Part shown: one piece after another, positions 22,304-30,053 of the stretch
Layout: every line of letters begins with the position of its first letter
Position numbering within the stretch: position 1 is the stretch's first letter
Origin: SCGC-AAA252-I15 sp043822165
GTDB taxonomy: Archaea; Altiarchaeota; Altiarchaeia; IMC4; SCGC-AAA252-I15
Direction of reading: 5' to 3'
Length of the DNA: 33,322 nucleotides
Assembly: GCA_043822165.1 (NCBI GenBank)
Contig: JBDRCA010000163.1
Span: 1-33,322 of the forward strand
Notes under the pieces: model-generated
What the model saw: only the letters and a program-made list of their open reading frames with translations
Told to the model about the DNA's origin: nothing
Databases searched by the model: none
Program-made: the position numbers and the translations under genes

Positions 22304-23078
22304 GCGGGAGCCCGCACTTGTGCCTGTTTGCTTTAACTCTGCCTGAGATCCTATCTACTTCCTCACGGTCTGCGCCTGACTTACAGGCATCATCCACGGT
22401 TTTCCCCTCATCAATCAAGGCGTAGAGTATCCTATCCGCCTGCTCGTATGTTATTCCAAGTTCTCCCTCGTCTGTCTGTCCCTGCCAGAGCCCAGCCGAC
22501 GGGGGCTTATCGATTATCTTTTTTGGCACACCAATGTATTGCGCGACTTGTCTTACTTGCGTCTTGTAGAGGCTTCCAATAGGGAGCACGTCCACTCCCC
22601 CGTCCCCGTATTTCGTGAAGTAGCCCAACGCCAGTTCCGTCTTGTTTCCGGTGCCCAACACTATCCTGTCGTCAAGGTTTGCTGCAAGATAATTTAAGAT
22701 CATCCTCGTCCTGGGCCGGATGTTTGCTTTCCCAAGTTTTATGTTTTCACGCGGAAACTTACTCCAAGGAAAGGCTTTCTCGACTGCATCTGCAATCCAT
22801 TCTATCGGGATTACCTCATAGACTACTCCAAGCTTTTTAGCGTAGGATTCTGCGTGGCGCAAGTCTTCTTCCTTGTTTACTCCGGTCTCCGGCATAAGGA
22901 GCGCCTTCACGTCCACACCGGATTTTGCGGCAAGGGCGAGGACCACCGCCGAGTCAAGGCCTCCGGAGAAGGCGACGACAACGCCGTTTGCGTTCGCATC
23001 CTCCACGTAGCCTGCAATATTTGCCGTTATGCGCTCCACGCTTTCCTTGATTTCCCGTTCACTCAGCCGTAGTGTCAT
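22293..23078 (-). CDS. nadE: NH3-dependent NAD+ synthetase
   Basis: A 261-residue NAD synthetase that amidates deamido-NAD+ with ammonia. The ATP-pyrophosphatase P-loop SGGLDSA is near residue 38, followed by the KANIRPRTRMILNYLAA helix, GTGNKTELALGYFTKYGDGG and LPIGSLYKTQVRQVA, all diagnostic. No N-terminal glutaminase domain is present, as usual for the short archaeal form. Its start overlaps the out-of-frame end of the upstream Dph2-like gene by 20 bases; with FKBP it forms one minus-strand group. Confidence 0.92.
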   Translation of the reverse strand: MTLRLSEREIKESVERITANIAGYVEDANANGVVVAFSGGLDSAVVLALAAKSGVDVKALLMPETGVNKEEDLRHAESYAKKLGVVYEVIPIEWIADAVEKAFPWSKFPRENIKLGKANIRPRTRMILNYLAANLDDRIVLGTGNKTELALGYFTKYGDGGVDVLPIGSLYKTQVRQVAQYIGVPKKIIDKPPSAGLWQGQTDEGELGITYEQADRILYALIDEGKTVDDACKSGADREEVDRISGRVKANRHKCGLPPIL

Positions 23079-23159
23079 CCTGGATGATATACTCTAGTTC
23101 ATAAGGGTTTATTACCGGTTTATCGAAGTGGTCTTCCGTGATTCTCGGGCATGCAGTAT

Positions 23160-23738
23160 TCACCCACGCATCCACTTGGAATGCGAGCACGTTATCCGGG
23201 CTCGTTCCTCGCCTGCGAAGAAGAAGGCTTTCTTGCCCGCAGCCTCAAGCCTATCCTTGATGTTCCAGGCTTCTTTTGCTTTCATCTGGCGGGTTTTAGT
23301 AGACACCAGTATCCCGAAGGTTTCCGCCGACGATGCTCTCGCGATTCTGCCTTTCCTCTTCGTTGTCAGTCTTGCGGCGTCTTCATCAGTTACTGGGGTT
23401 ATTTCGCGGGTTTCCGTGTTCAAGACGAGCACTCTCTTGCCTGTGTCGCAGGCAATCTTTAGGGGATGGAATCTACCGGAACCAACGTATAGTATGCACT
23501 CGACGCCTCCTGCAATCTTTGCCGCGTTTTGCGTGTCGCAGCCGAGAACCTGCCCGCCGACGAGCGCTTTTTTCCCGCTAGCCTCAAGACGTTTTTTCAC
23601 GTCTGGAAGAGTGTGCAGGTGCTGTATGGTGGATACGAGCCCGATTGTATTGAATTCTTTTAGTAGGCTCTGGTTTTCTTCCAGAATGGGCAGCGGATCT
23701 ATCCTGCTTTTGCAGGCTACATAGATCGTTTTCATCAA
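23160..23738 (-). CDS. dph2: Dph2-like diphthamide enzyme, truncated and frameshifted
   Basis: A 192-residue remnant of the radical-SAM-like enzyme that starts diphthamide synthesis on EF-2. The middle domain is clear: VSTIQHLHTLPDVKKRLEA, GGQVLGCDTQNAAKI with the second cluster Cys (residue 68), and YVGSGRFHPLKIA. The first domain, about 95 residues with the first cluster Cys, is absent; the FKBP gene occupies that space. The frame stops at 23160, but another frame carries on to 23059 as VDAWVNTACPRITEDHF and PVINPYELEYIIQ, the proper Dph2 C terminus with the third Cys. A single missing base near 23170 would explain the break. As read, it keeps one of three cluster cysteines and cannot be a normal Dph2. 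Confidence 0.75.
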   Translation of the reverse strand: MMKTIYVACKSRIDPLPILEENQSLLKEFNTIGLVSTIQHLHTLPDVKKRLEASGKKALVGGQVLGCDTQNAAKIAGGVECILYVGSGRFHPLKIACDTGKRVLVLNTETREITPVTDEDAARLTTKRKGRIARASSAETFGILVSTKTRQMKAKEAWNIKDRLEAAGKKAFFFAGEERARITCSHSKWMRG

Positions 23739-24409
23739 TCCTTCTTTTTCTCAGGGCTCTTCCACACTTCAGTGTAGGATACTTCGGTTGACTGCATGAA
23801 CCTGAATAGTTCCGCCGACAAAGACGCTTTGCGGACGATGGCTGCCCTGTCACGGTAGGCTTTCTCGGGCACAGTTACCTCCACTTTCTTGCCCGTGACT
23901 TTAACGTCGAATCCTTCAACTGAACCGAAGTTTTTCTCGACCAGAAACAACGCCTTCTCCTTGTCGGTCGCGGATTCGGAGACGACGTTTAAGTCGTAGA
24001 CGAGCGTCTTGCCAGCCAAGTCGTGGTTGAAGTCTACTCGCACGCGCCCTCCTGCAACGGTCTGCACGCGGGCCGGCTGGCCGTCAAGCTCAACAGGCAT
24101 TCCCGGCATTGGATTGATTTTTTCTTTCTTGAAGACTTTGAGCGGCACAATCCGCAGGAGCGCGGGATTCCTGTCTCCGTAGGCTTTCTCTGGGGGGATT
24201 TCGATTTTCTGTTTCTCGCCGACTTTGGCTTTCGCAAGCGCCTCGTCCAATCCTTTGATGACTTGGCCTTCCCCGACTATTATCGGCGCCGCAGCGTATG
24301 TTCTCTTGTCGTCGAATATTCCGGCGTCTTTCGCCTTTTTCTCGTCGGTTGTGTCGAAGACTTGCCCGTCCTTTATCTGGGCTGTGTAGTCTATCTTAAT
24401 GAATCTCAT
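23735..24409 (-). CDS. archaeal FKBP-type peptidyl-prolyl isomerase (long type)
   Basis: A 224-residue peptidyl-prolyl cis-trans isomerase of the archaeal long FKBP (SlyD-like) group. RFIKIDYTAQIKDGQVFDTT, then IIVGEGQVIKGLDEALAKAK, form the FKBP core. The inserted chaperone flap begins after EIPPEKAYGDRNPALLR and the core resumes with VRVDFNHDLAGKTLVYDLNV. Residues after about 145 form the extra C-terminal domain found in archaeal members. It likely assists folding in the cytoplasm. It overlaps the Dph2-like gene by 4 bases and diverges from the membrane protein gene at 24469. Confidence 0.9.
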   Translation of the reverse strand: MRFIKIDYTAQIKDGQVFDTTDEKKAKDAGIFDDKRTYAAAPIIVGEGQVIKGLDEALAKAKVGEKQKIEIPPEKAYGDRNPALLRIVPLKVFKKEKINPMPGMPVELDGQPARVQTVAGGRVRVDFNHDLAGKTLVYDLNVVSESATDKEKALFLVEKNFGSVEGFDVKVTGKKVEVTVPEKAYRDRAAIVRKASLSAELFRFMQSTEVSYTEVWKSPEKKKD

Positions 24410-24426
24410 GGGTAATGATTGTGCAT

Positions 24427-24444
24427 TTATTTATTAATAAATAA
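24427..24444. promoter_or_regulatory. perfect 18-bp palindrome in a divergent promoter
   Basis: TTATTTATTAATAAATAA is an exact palindrome. Its centre is about 26 bases from the FKBP ATG and about 33 bases from the membrane protein ATG, so each half can act as the TATA box for one direction. It may also bind a dimeric regulator. Confidence 0.55.
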
Positions 24445-24468
24445 GTCTGCAAAGTATTTAGAGCTATC

Positions 24469-25503
24469 ATGGGTACGTCAAAGTCGGGGAAAACGGGGCA
24501 GAAGTCTAAAACAAAGTCAGTCAAGACGGTTACGAAGTACATGATAATTCTTGCAGCAGCTACAATGCTTTTCTCCAGTTTTTTTTGGATGACGGGGACG
24601 GTCGAGCCCCAGGGTGACGGCGGGAGTCTGCCCCAGAACGTGTCGAATCTCGTAACCTATAATGTGGTTCCGGTAGTCAACGAGTCAAGGATTGTGACGG
24701 TCGGCTCCCCGGTAAACGAGATTGTCGCCATCCCCAAGAGGCCTGACTCGGTCAGGCAGGAGAATCTCTTAGACATGCTGAACGCATCCTTTGAAGGTGT
24801 TTCCCACACGACTGTCGAGCTTTCCAATTCTTACATCCTGTTCAGGTTCCAGGCAGACGACTTTGAGACTGCTTTGAGTAATCTTTCCTCGCATCTAACC
24901 TCTTTCGTGGGTGAGGTGAAGTTTTATGGGGTATACGATGGGCTTGTCGGCTCTGGCAGGATACAGTTGATTGCTGACCTGGGGTTAAATCAAGGCGATG
25001 CGGTTCGCGCGATAGTCTTAGAGCGCCAGGACATATTCCAGACGATTGGCTTGCAGCAGTCCCGCGTCTACTCTGGCCCAATAGTTCCCGCAACCGTCAA
25101 GTATGTGGGCGGGGTCTTCTTCAGGGGTGTCGTCGAACCGGAGTTCAATGACTCGCTTATTGTCGAAGAGTTAGGCGCGATAAACGTGAAACAGGCTCCG
25201 ATGGATTCCGGCGGATTCGAGGTCTCCTTTATTGTCTCCAATGAGTCTGTAGTAGAGGATGTGCGCGCAAGGCTTCCGGGCTATGGTGTTTCAAATGTTT
25301 CGGTTTTCAGGCAGGGCTTCGTGACTCTGCCAGGGGAGATTGCGATGGGAGGCGACCTTCTCCAGCCCACGGGCGGCGAAGCATCCTTTGCGCTCCTCTC
25401 ACTGTCCGCCAAAGCAGGCGATCCGCTGAATGTGAGCATATCATACTCGAAGGATGATAACGTTCTTTCTTCAGTAGAGATTATCGACGCTTCCCTCCTC
25501 TAA
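24469..25503 (+). CDS. membrane-anchored extracytoplasmic protein, family unknown
   Basis: A 344-residue protein I do not recognise. A Lys/Ser-rich N terminus (residues 1-23) is followed by one hydrophobic helix at about 24-43 and then about 300 polar residues, so it is anchored with the bulk outside. The outer part has eight N-X-S/T sequons (NVS, NES, NAS, NLS, NDS, NES, NVS, NVS), a high count for its length and suited to N-glycosylation. It looks rich in beta-strand with a few helices, and has no Cys outside the membrane. The divergent FKBP gene shares its promoter region. Its 3' end overlaps the convergent pyrophosphatase gene by 23 bases. Confidence 0.7.
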   Translation: MGTSKSGKTGQKSKTKSVKTVTKYMIILAAATMLFSSFFWMTGTVEPQGDGGSLPQNVSNLVTYNVVPVVNESRIVTVGSPVNEIVAIPKRPDSVRQENLLDMLNASFEGVSHTTVELSNSYILFRFQADDFETALSNLSSHLTSFVGEVKFYGVYDGLVGSGRIQLIADLGLNQGDAVRAIVLERQDIFQTIGLQQSRVYSGPIVPATVKYVGGVFFRGVVEPEFNDSLIVEELGAINVKQAPMDSGGFEVSFIVSNESVVEDVRARLPGYGVSNVSVFRQGFVTLPGEIAMGGDLLQPTGGEASFALLSLSAKAGDPLNVSISYSKDDNVLSSVEIIDASLL

Positions 25504-26038
25504 TCCACGAGAGAAACCCTTCGAATGACTTTCTGCGGTGAGACAACTCGTTCTTAAGTTTTGTGTCTTCCGCGAACGTCTTGTCGTATCCTTCAGGCAT
25601 AAAAACTGGGTCGTACCCGAACCCTGATGAACCACGGGGCTCAGGGGTTATGGAACCCGCAACTCTCCCCTCAAAACTCTTGAGCGTTTCACCGTCAAAG
25701 TACGCCACAGATGACGCGAACTCGGCACGCCTGTTCCCAGTATCCCCTAAAAGCTTCAGTATACCATAGTTACCCAGCTTTCCGTAGACATAAGCGGAGT
25801 ATGCTCCAGGGAAATCATCCAAGGCCTGTATGAAAAGCCCGGAGTCCTCGACGATAACCGGCTTCCCAATTTTGGCGTAAACGAAACGCACCCCCTCCTC
25901 GGCAACCTCCGAGACGGACTCGCTTCTGAGCTCCGGGTACGGGCACTCGACTCTCTCGAACTTTACGCTAAACAGCTTGCCGACTGCGTTGGCTTCAACC
26001 ACCTTATGCTCGTTCCCTGTGGCGAACAATACCTTCAC
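25481..26038 (-). CDS. XTP/dITP diphosphatase (RdgB/HAM1 family)
   Basis: A 185-residue house-cleaning pyrophosphatase that hydrolyses XTP, ITP and dITP to monophosphates. VLFATGNEHKVVEANAVG is the nucleotide-binding start, then EDSGLFIQALDDFPGAYSAY with the metal-binding acids, and GSSGFGYDPVFMPEGYDKTF. The end SHRRKSFEGFLSWI is also typical. I start at GTG 26038, which puts VKVLFATGN at the N terminus; the TTG seven codons upstream would add residues unlike the family. A TATA-like AATAAAC at about 26063-26069 lies 25-31 bases upstream. Confidence 0.9.
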   Translation of the reverse strand: MKVLFATGNEHKVVEANAVGKLFSVKFERVECPYPELRSESVSEVAEEGVRFVYAKIGKPVIVEDSGLFIQALDDFPGAYSAYVYGKLGNYGILKLLGDTGNRRAEFASSVAYFDGETLKSFEGRVAGSITPEPRGSSGFGYDPVFMPEGYDKTFAEDTKLKNELSHRRKSFEGFLSWIRGGKRR

Positions 26039-26079
26039 GATTAAACATTTAACCTGCAAGGTTTATTACTTAGGTTAAA

Positions 26080-27138
26080 ATGTACACCTCCATCATAAAC
26101 TTCCTGCTGTTCGGGGCAGACAACATGTCCCGGATATTTTTGCCTAATCTTGTCAAAGAGCTCGGAGCAAGCGACATGGAGCTCGGGCTCATCGTCGGAA
26201 TATACAGCGCAATGACCTTTACAGCCCACTACATATTCGGGCGCGCATCAGACATGCACGGAAGACGCATCATACTTCGCACAGGTCTGCTGCTCTCAGC
26301 GATAACCTTCATGCTCCAAGTATTCACAAAAGACTACTCAAGCCTATTTCTCGCGCGGGCGCTTGCAGGCTTCACCATGGGAATCGCGCCCGCAGCACTC
26401 ATAGCATACGTCTACGAGGCAAAAGAGAGCATCGGAAAATTCAGTTCATACGGAGCATTCGGCTGGTTCACCGGCTCAATCATTGCCGGAGTACTGGTTG
26501 CCTACAACCGGCTCTTTACGGCAAGCTCGATCTTTCTTTTCATAGCCTTCCTCATATCCCTTAAAATGCCCTCATCAGGGACGAAAAAGATTCACGTGCC
26601 CTTCTTCCCTGTAAAGCTCATCAAAAAGAACGTGCGCATCTACGTCCAGTATTTTCTGCGCCACGTCGGCGCCAACATGACGTGGACGATATACCCGATA
26701 TACTTGGCGGGAATCGGGGCATCCCCTCTCTGGGTGGGCGTAACCTATGCGGTAAACACGGGAACCCAGGCAATAGTGATGCGGCGCCTCGACAAATACG
26801 ACAACAGGAAACTAATATCCCGGGGGCTTTTTCTTTCCATCATATTCTTCGGAGGCTTGGCCATGGCAACCAACTACATCCAAGTCATACCGCTTTCCAT
26901 AGTACTCGGCTTCAGCTGGGCCTTCCTATACGTCGGCTCCCTGGAAAGCCTGCTTGAAGGAAACGTGGAGCGCGCAACAGCGACTGGTCTTCTGAATTCG
27001 ACGATTAATTCCGCAGGCATAGTGGGGCCTCTTGCCGCGGGAGTCATCGCAACCCTTGCGGGCTACCGGGCCGCGGTCGCGGTGTCTGCTCTCTTGTGCA
27101 TTATAGCCTACGTGGACAACAGGCTCTCAAAAGCCTGA
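26080..27138 (+). CDS. MFS transporter
   Basis: A 352-residue membrane protein with ten to twelve hydrophobic helices. The loop motif GRASDMHGRRIILRTG (residues about 53-68) is the major facilitator signature between helices 2 and 3, and LARALAGFTMGIAPAALIAY fits helix 4. It is a little shorter than the usual 400. The substrate is not evident and neighbours give no hint. It diverges from the pyrophosphatase gene over a 41-base gap and is followed by alaS after 32 bases, which has its own TATA-like box. Confidence 0.8.
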   Translation: MYTSIINFLLFGADNMSRIFLPNLVKELGASDMELGLIVGIYSAMTFTAHYIFGRASDMHGRRIILRTGLLLSAITFMLQVFTKDYSSLFLARALAGFTMGIAPAALIAYVYEAKESIGKFSSYGAFGWFTGSIIAGVLVAYNRLFTASSIFLFIAFLISLKMPSSGTKKIHVPFFPVKLIKKNVRIYVQYFLRHVGANMTWTIYPIYLAGIGASPLWVGVTYAVNTGTQAIVMRRLDKYDNRKLISRGLFLSIIFFGGLAMATNYIQVIPLSIVLGFSWAFLYVGSLESLLEGNVERATATGLLNSTINSAGIVGPLAAGVIATLAGYRAAVAVSALLCIIAYVDNRLSKA

Positions 27139-27146
27139 TTTAAATT
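27139..27146 (+). promoter_or_regulatory. TATA-like box for alaS
   Basis: TTTAAATT at 27139-27146 lies 25-32 bases before the ATG of alaS, directly after the MFS stop. Leaderless spacing; no Shine-Dalgarno site is seen. Confidence 0.5.
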
Positions 27147-27170
27147 ACTCGACAAAAATACTTAACGAAC

Positions 27171-30023
27171 ATGGCATACGACTTCAGGGAGCTTAAAAGC
27201 CGGATGAAACCGGAGTTCCACAAAAACTACGGGAAATACTATCCCGTCGAAAGCCTGTCATCGATAGGCTTCACGCGGAAAGTCTGCGAAAGTTGCGGCC
27301 GAGGCTTCTGGAGCAATCAAGAGAGGGATTTCTGCGACGAGCCCGCGTGCTCCGGCGGCTACCGCTTCATAGGCGAGAAACTAACCCGCAAAAAATTCGC
27401 CTACAAGGAGGCTTGGGATGAATACGTCAAGGTTTTCAGGAAGTGGGATTATGTTCCCATAAAGCGTTACCCCGTGGTGTGTCGCTGGTACGACGAGCTT
27501 TATTTCGTGAACGCTGGCGTAAACGATTTCCAGCCCTACGTCGTCGCAGGCCAGGTGCCCCCGCCGGCTCCAGCGGTACTGGAGCCCCAGTTTTGCCTGC
27601 GCTTCCCCGACATAGACAGTGTGGGCGTTACGGGCCGCCACTACACGGGCTTCATAATGGTGGGCCAGCACACCTTTAACACAGCCGAAAAACACGTCTA
27701 CTTCAAAGACGAGGGAATACTGCAGATGCACGAGTTCCTCACCAAAGGCCTCGGCATAAAGGCGGATGAGATATTCTACCACGAGGACGTGTGGGCTGGC
27801 GGCGGAAACTTCGGGCCCAGCATGGAATTTTTTTCAAGGGGTCTTGAGCTCGGAAACCAGGTGTACATGCAATACGAGGTATTGCCTGACGGAAGCCACC
27901 GGGAGCTTTCCACGAAGGTAATCGACATGGGCGCGGGATTGGAGCGCTGGAGCTGGTTTAGCCAGGGAGTCCCCATGAGCTACGACACGGTGTTTCCGAA
28001 GGTCATGGATTACCTCTACAAGGAAACGGGCGTTAAACCCGACAAGAAAATCTGGACTAAGTTCGCCAGATACGCGGGACTCCTGTCTTTCGACGAAATC
28101 GAGGACGCAGGCGAAGTCTGGAGGCAGGTGGCAAGCGAAGTAGGCTCTGACGTATCCGAGATGAAAAGGCAAGTCTTCCGCATGCGCGCCTTATACGCCA
28201 TCGCAGACCATACGCGCACGCTTCTCGTCGCAATACACGACGGAGCGCTTCCCTCAAACGTGGGAGGCGGATACAACCTGCGAAACATTTTGCGCCGATG
28301 CTGGACGCTCATGGACGAATTCGGCTTCGAATTCGAAATCGAGAAAGTCTTCGAAACCCACGTCAAGGAATTCGGGAACTGGTACACGGAGCTCAAGGAG
28401 ACCGGAAGCTTATGGGACATAATAGACGTCGAAAAGACCCGTTTCGAGGAAGGAAAGGAAAAAGCCAAATCAGTGGTCGAACGCATGGTCGCCGACGGCG
28501 AAGACTTCACAGCAGAGAAACTCGCAAGCCTCTACGACAGCCAAGGCATACACCCCAACGTCATCCGCGAACACAAAAAAGACCTGAAAATCCCTGACAA
28601 CTTCTACCAACTAGTGGACGAGCGCCACGAGAAATCAAAGACCGCCGATGAAGCCAGTAAAAAGATTCTGTCCAAAAAGTATCCTGCGACAGAGACGCTC
28701 TACTACGAAGACATGGCCAAGACATGTTTTGAAGCCAAAGTAGTGGTAGTCGAGAAAGAATACGTAGTCCTGGATAAGACGCTCTTTTACCCCGAGGGCG
28801 GAGGACAGGAAGCAGACCTCGGAACCCTAAACGGCGTCCCAGTAATACACGCCGCCAAGGAAGGAAACACAATAATCCACCAAGTAAAAGACCCACACAA
28901 ATTCAAGGCAGGCGCCAAAGTCAAAGGATGCCTCGACGAGGCGCGGAGAAGACAGCTCACCCAACACCACACCACGACCCACGTCATAAACGCCGCCGCA
29001 AACAAGGTGCTCGGCCCCCACATCTGGCAGGCCGGGGCGCACAAGAGCGTCGAGTCAGCAAGGCTTGACGTCACCCACTACAAGGCAGTCTCAGCCGATG
29101 AGCTTACCAGAATTGAGGCGGAGGCTAACAGGATTGTGGCGGCGGGGATTAAGGTGAACAAGATGGTTTTGCCGCGCGAGGAAGCCGAAAAAAGATACGG
29201 GTTCAGGATTTACCAGGGCGGCGCAGTACCGGGGACAGAGCTTCGCATAATCGACATCGCAGGCGTCGACGCGGAAGCGTGCGGGGGAACCCACCTAGAC
29301 AACACGAAAGACATAGGCAAAATCAAAGTCGTCAAGGCAACGCGCATACAAGACGGAGTCGTCAGAATAGAATTCAAAGCAGGGAAAGCGGCGGAAGAGG
29401 AGGGAAGTAAACAAGAGATAATCTTTGATGAAACAATCTCTATTTTTGAAAAAAATTCGTTCGTCATAAAGAACAAAAAGTTTGATGAAAAGACACTCAA
29501 GATGTCATGTGACGTTTTTAAAGTGCAAGAAGAACACCTACCAGCTACAGTAACCCGATTTTTCAACGAGATTAAAGGACTTTCTCTATTAGACGGATTA
29601 ACAAATGTTGAAACGCTTGATAAGGCATGTGAAAATCTTTTCCAAGCAAAAAAACTGAAAAAGAGGGGTGTTGGTATAATATCCAAAATCACAATAAAAG
29701 GGTTAACTGAAACCATCGAGAAAAAGTTTAAATCGACAAAAGAAGTTATACACGAAACTGAGGGTCATCAGCTGCCAGCTCTTATGAAAATTGCATCCGA
29801 TTCAATCAAGGAACAAGGTCGTGTTCTTGTGCTAGTAAATATTGTCGGTGATAAATGCAATGTCGTCGTCGGCTCATCTAACTCAAAGGTGAACGCCGGA
29901 GAGGTTGCGGGCAGGCTCTCTCAGGCACTTGGCGGCGGAGGCAGGGGGGATGCGCGCATGGGGGTGGGCGGCGGAAAATCATCGAAGGCCGCGGAAATAC
30001 TCGACGGTTTCACTATTAAATAA
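27171..30023 (+). CDS. alaS: alanyl-tRNA synthetase, archaeal type
   Basis: A 950-residue AlaRS. The archaeal N terminus has a small Cys motif (CESCGRGFW...CDEPAC), then the class II core (RFPDIDSVGVTGRHYTGFIM, MGAGLERWSWF). The editing domain carries HHTTTH near residue 599 and CGGTH at 704-708, and the C-Ala domain ends with the GGGGRGDARMGVGGG segment. The enzyme charges tRNA-Ala and clears mis-charged Ser or Gly. The stretch 29395-29880 (residues about 742-903) is much more AT-rich (about 36% G+C by hand count) than its flanks (about 52-65%) and uses different codons, although the frame and the family pattern continue. This suggests that the linker and part of C-Ala were exchanged by recombination. 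Confidence 0.95.
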   Translation: MAYDFRELKSRMKPEFHKNYGKYYPVESLSSIGFTRKVCESCGRGFWSNQERDFCDEPACSGGYRFIGEKLTRKKFAYKEAWDEYVKVFRKWDYVPIKRYPVVCRWYDELYFVNAGVNDFQPYVVAGQVPPPAPAVLEPQFCLRFPDIDSVGVTGRHYTGFIMVGQHTFNTAEKHVYFKDEGILQMHEFLTKGLGIKADEIFYHEDVWAGGGNFGPSMEFFSRGLELGNQVYMQYEVLPDGSHRELSTKVIDMGAGLERWSWFSQGVPMSYDTVFPKVMDYLYKETGVKPDKKIWTKFARYAGLLSFDEIEDAGEVWRQVASEVGSDVSEMKRQVFRMRALYAIADHTRTLLVAIHDGALPSNVGGGYNLRNILRRCWTLMDEFGFEFEIEKVFETHVKEFGNWYTELKETGSLWDIIDVEKTRFEEGKEKAKSVVERMVADGEDFTAEKLASLYDSQGIHPNVIREHKKDLKIPDNFYQLVDERHEKSKTADEASKKILSKKYPATETLYYEDMAKTCFEAKVVVVEKEYVVLDKTLFYPEGGGQEADLGTLNGVPVIHAAKEGNTIIHQVKDPHKFKAGAKVKGCLDEARRRQLTQHHTTTHVINAAANKVLGPHIWQAGAHKSVESARLDVTHYKAVSADELTRIEAEANRIVAAGIKVNKMVLPREEAEKRYGFRIYQGGAVPGTELRIIDIAGVDAEACGGTHLDNTKDIGKIKVVKATRIQDGVVRIEFKAGKAAEEEGSKQEIIFDETISIFEKNSFVIKNKKFDEKTLKMSCDVFKVQEEHLPATVTRFFNEIKGLSLLDGLTNVETLDKACENLFQAKKLKKRGVGIISKITIKGLTETIEKKFKSTKEVIHETEGHQLPALMKIASDSIKEQGRVLVLVNIVGDKCNVVVGSSNSKVNAGEVAGRLSQALGGGGRGDARMGVGGGKSSKAAEILDGFTIK

Positions 30024-30053
30024 CTTTTTCCTCCAAGTATGTTACCCTAAAAA

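Noticed and set aside
27381..28896. Long open frames opposite alaS (and similar ones opposite ileS and the sugar genes)
   Set aside because: They mirror the codon structure of well-identified genes on the other strand, lack ribosome sites and resemble no protein family.
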